Positions 5,210 through 6,016 of a stretch of 6,016 bases of DNA are shown here, in pieces. A program made the position numbers and the translations under genes. Numbering within the stretch: position 1 is the stretch's first letter; every line of letters begins with the position of its first letter. The stretch spans positions 1 through 6,016 of the forward strand of contig JAHFEN010000052.1 of the NCBI GenBank assembly GCA_023248455.1, written 5' to 3'. The notes beneath the pieces were generated by a model. That model was not told the origin of the DNA and made no database searches. It was given only the letters and a program-made list of their open reading frames with translations. Source of the DNA: Microcaldota archaeon (GTDB lineage Archaea; Micrarchaeota; Micrarchaeia; Anstonellales; Anstonellaceae).

Positions 5210-5995
5210 ATGGCGCCCAAAAGGAAAATGCCCCAAGCAAAGCCGGCGGATAAAGAATACGGCACCAGGAGGATGATTGACCGGGGCAGCTTTCTTGCAG
5301 GCGCTGTCGCAGGCTCGCTCATAATCGCGCTCATAGTCCTTGCCTATGTTTTCTCCCAGCAGGCGCCGCAGCAAATAACCGCGGTCCGCACGCCTGCCCC
5401 GCAGGCTCCGGAAAAGCCAAAATACACAGGGGGCCTTCAGGTGACGATAAGGAACAACGAGAACCGGAGAATAGTGATCAATTCCGTGCAAGGGGGCGAT
5501 AATCTGTCCTCCACGCTTTTGCCAGGGGAAGTGAAAAACGCCACAGTTGCAGTCCCAAGAGGCTGCGGGGCTGACATCTCCCAGTGCAGGGGCGAAATAG
5601 CCGTTACTTATGTGCCAATATACGACCAAGGAGGCAACGGCGCCTCCCAGGGCGGATCCGGAACAGCCAACGGCACTCAAGGAGGGGGCAGCGGGAATGG
5701 CACAGGTGGAATTGGGGGCGCAGGAACAGGGGGAGGCACAGGATTGCCCCTCTCGATATCCACTTCCTCTCTCGCTTTTGCCGTGCAGGACGCCAAATAC
5801 AGCTTTGCCCTCGAGGCCCAGGGCGGCACAGGCAACTATTACTGGTCGGCAACAGGCTTTCCTCCAGGGCTTTCCATGGCCGCAGGCGGCCTTATTTCAG
5901 GGGCTGCCCTCCGGAAGGGAACGTTCAACATACAGGTGGTGCTGGCTGACGGCGCATCCACAGTGGTTAACGACATGACCCTTGTGGTTATATAG
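5210..5995 (+). CDS. Membrane-anchored surface protein with pilin-like and Ig-like (He_PIG) domains
   Basis: 261 residues from ATG 5210, chosen over the in-frame ATG 5201 by TATA spacing. A basic N-terminal tail (1-26) precedes one membrane helix (about 28-48), giving N-in topology with the rest outside the cell. A Pro/Gln-rich stalk (50-70) leads to a beta-rich domain (about 74-138: LQVTIRNNENRRIVINSV, then LPGE, then EIAVTYVPI) like the ectodomain of archaeal pilin-type proteins, with Cys119 and Cys126 able to form a disulfide. A Gly/Asn/Ser/Thr linker (139-178) follows, then a He_PIG-type Ig-like domain (180-261) with YSFALEAQGGTGNYYWSA, GFPPGLS, LISGAA and GTFNIQVVLADG. N-glycosylation sequons occur at N98, N110, N154 and N163. 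Possible roles are cell-surface structure or adhesion. RGS before the helix faintly resembles a class III (prepilin) cleavage site but lacks a good consensus. Domain calls are good; function is inferred. Confidence 0.82.
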   Translation: MAPKRKMPQAKPADKEYGTRRMIDRGSFLAGAVAGSLIIALIVLAYVFSQQAPQQITAVRTPAPQAPEKPKYTGGLQVTIRNNENRRIVINSVQGGDNLSSTLLPGEVKNATVAVPRGCGADISQCRGEIAVTYVPIYDQGGNGASQGGSGTANGTQGGGSGNGTGGIGGAGTGGGTGLPLSISTSSLAFAVQDAKYSFALEAQGGTGNYYWSATGFPPGLSMAAGGLISGAALRKGTFNIQVVLADGASTVVNDMTLVVI

Positions 5996-6016
5996 GCTCA
6001 AAGCCTCTTGTTCATA

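Overview
The window looks archaeal. Four of its five complete genes have a TATA-like box centred about 24-28 nt upstream of the start codon and almost no 5' leader, and the fifth (the small zinc-ribbon gene) may share its neighbour's box. Several protein families are typical of Archaea: a DUF2070 membrane protein, an ATPase module of the archaeal LonB type, and a pilin-like membrane-anchored surface protein. The moderately GC-rich, compact layout with mostly one-gene transcription units would suit a DPANN-type euryarchaeal relative (Micrarchaeota/Diapherotrites-like). That placement is an inference; no rRNA or marker gene is present.

Layout, left to right. (1) The 3' part of a DUF2070 membrane protein (+), cut by the left edge. 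(2) After a 61-nt gap with a clear TATA box, a GNAT-fold N-acyltransferase (+). (3) Convergent to it, with a 40-nt gap, a LonB-like AAA+ ATPase (-) that has no protease domain. A four-cysteine zinc ribbon sits where LonB normally carries its membrane segments. (4) Divergent from the ATPase, and apparently sharing one symmetric TATA element with it, a short zinc-ribbon protein (+). (5) Convergent to that, with a 9-nt gap, a HAD subclass IIA (NagD/PH1952-like) phosphatase (-). (6) Divergent from the phosphatase, a membrane-anchored surface protein (+) with a pilin-like beta domain, a Gly-rich linker and a He_PIG-type Ig-like domain. A last 21-nt tail shows nothing recognisable.

The genes do not form one operon or an evident pathway. 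The pair most likely to be functionally linked is the divergent ATPase and small zinc-ribbon protein. The most unusual items are the protease-less LonB-like ATPase, which ends where the protease domain would begin, and a run of three hairpins in the 166-nt divergent gap between the phosphatase and the surface protein. No tRNA, rRNA, CRISPR array, insertion sequence or attachment site was seen.
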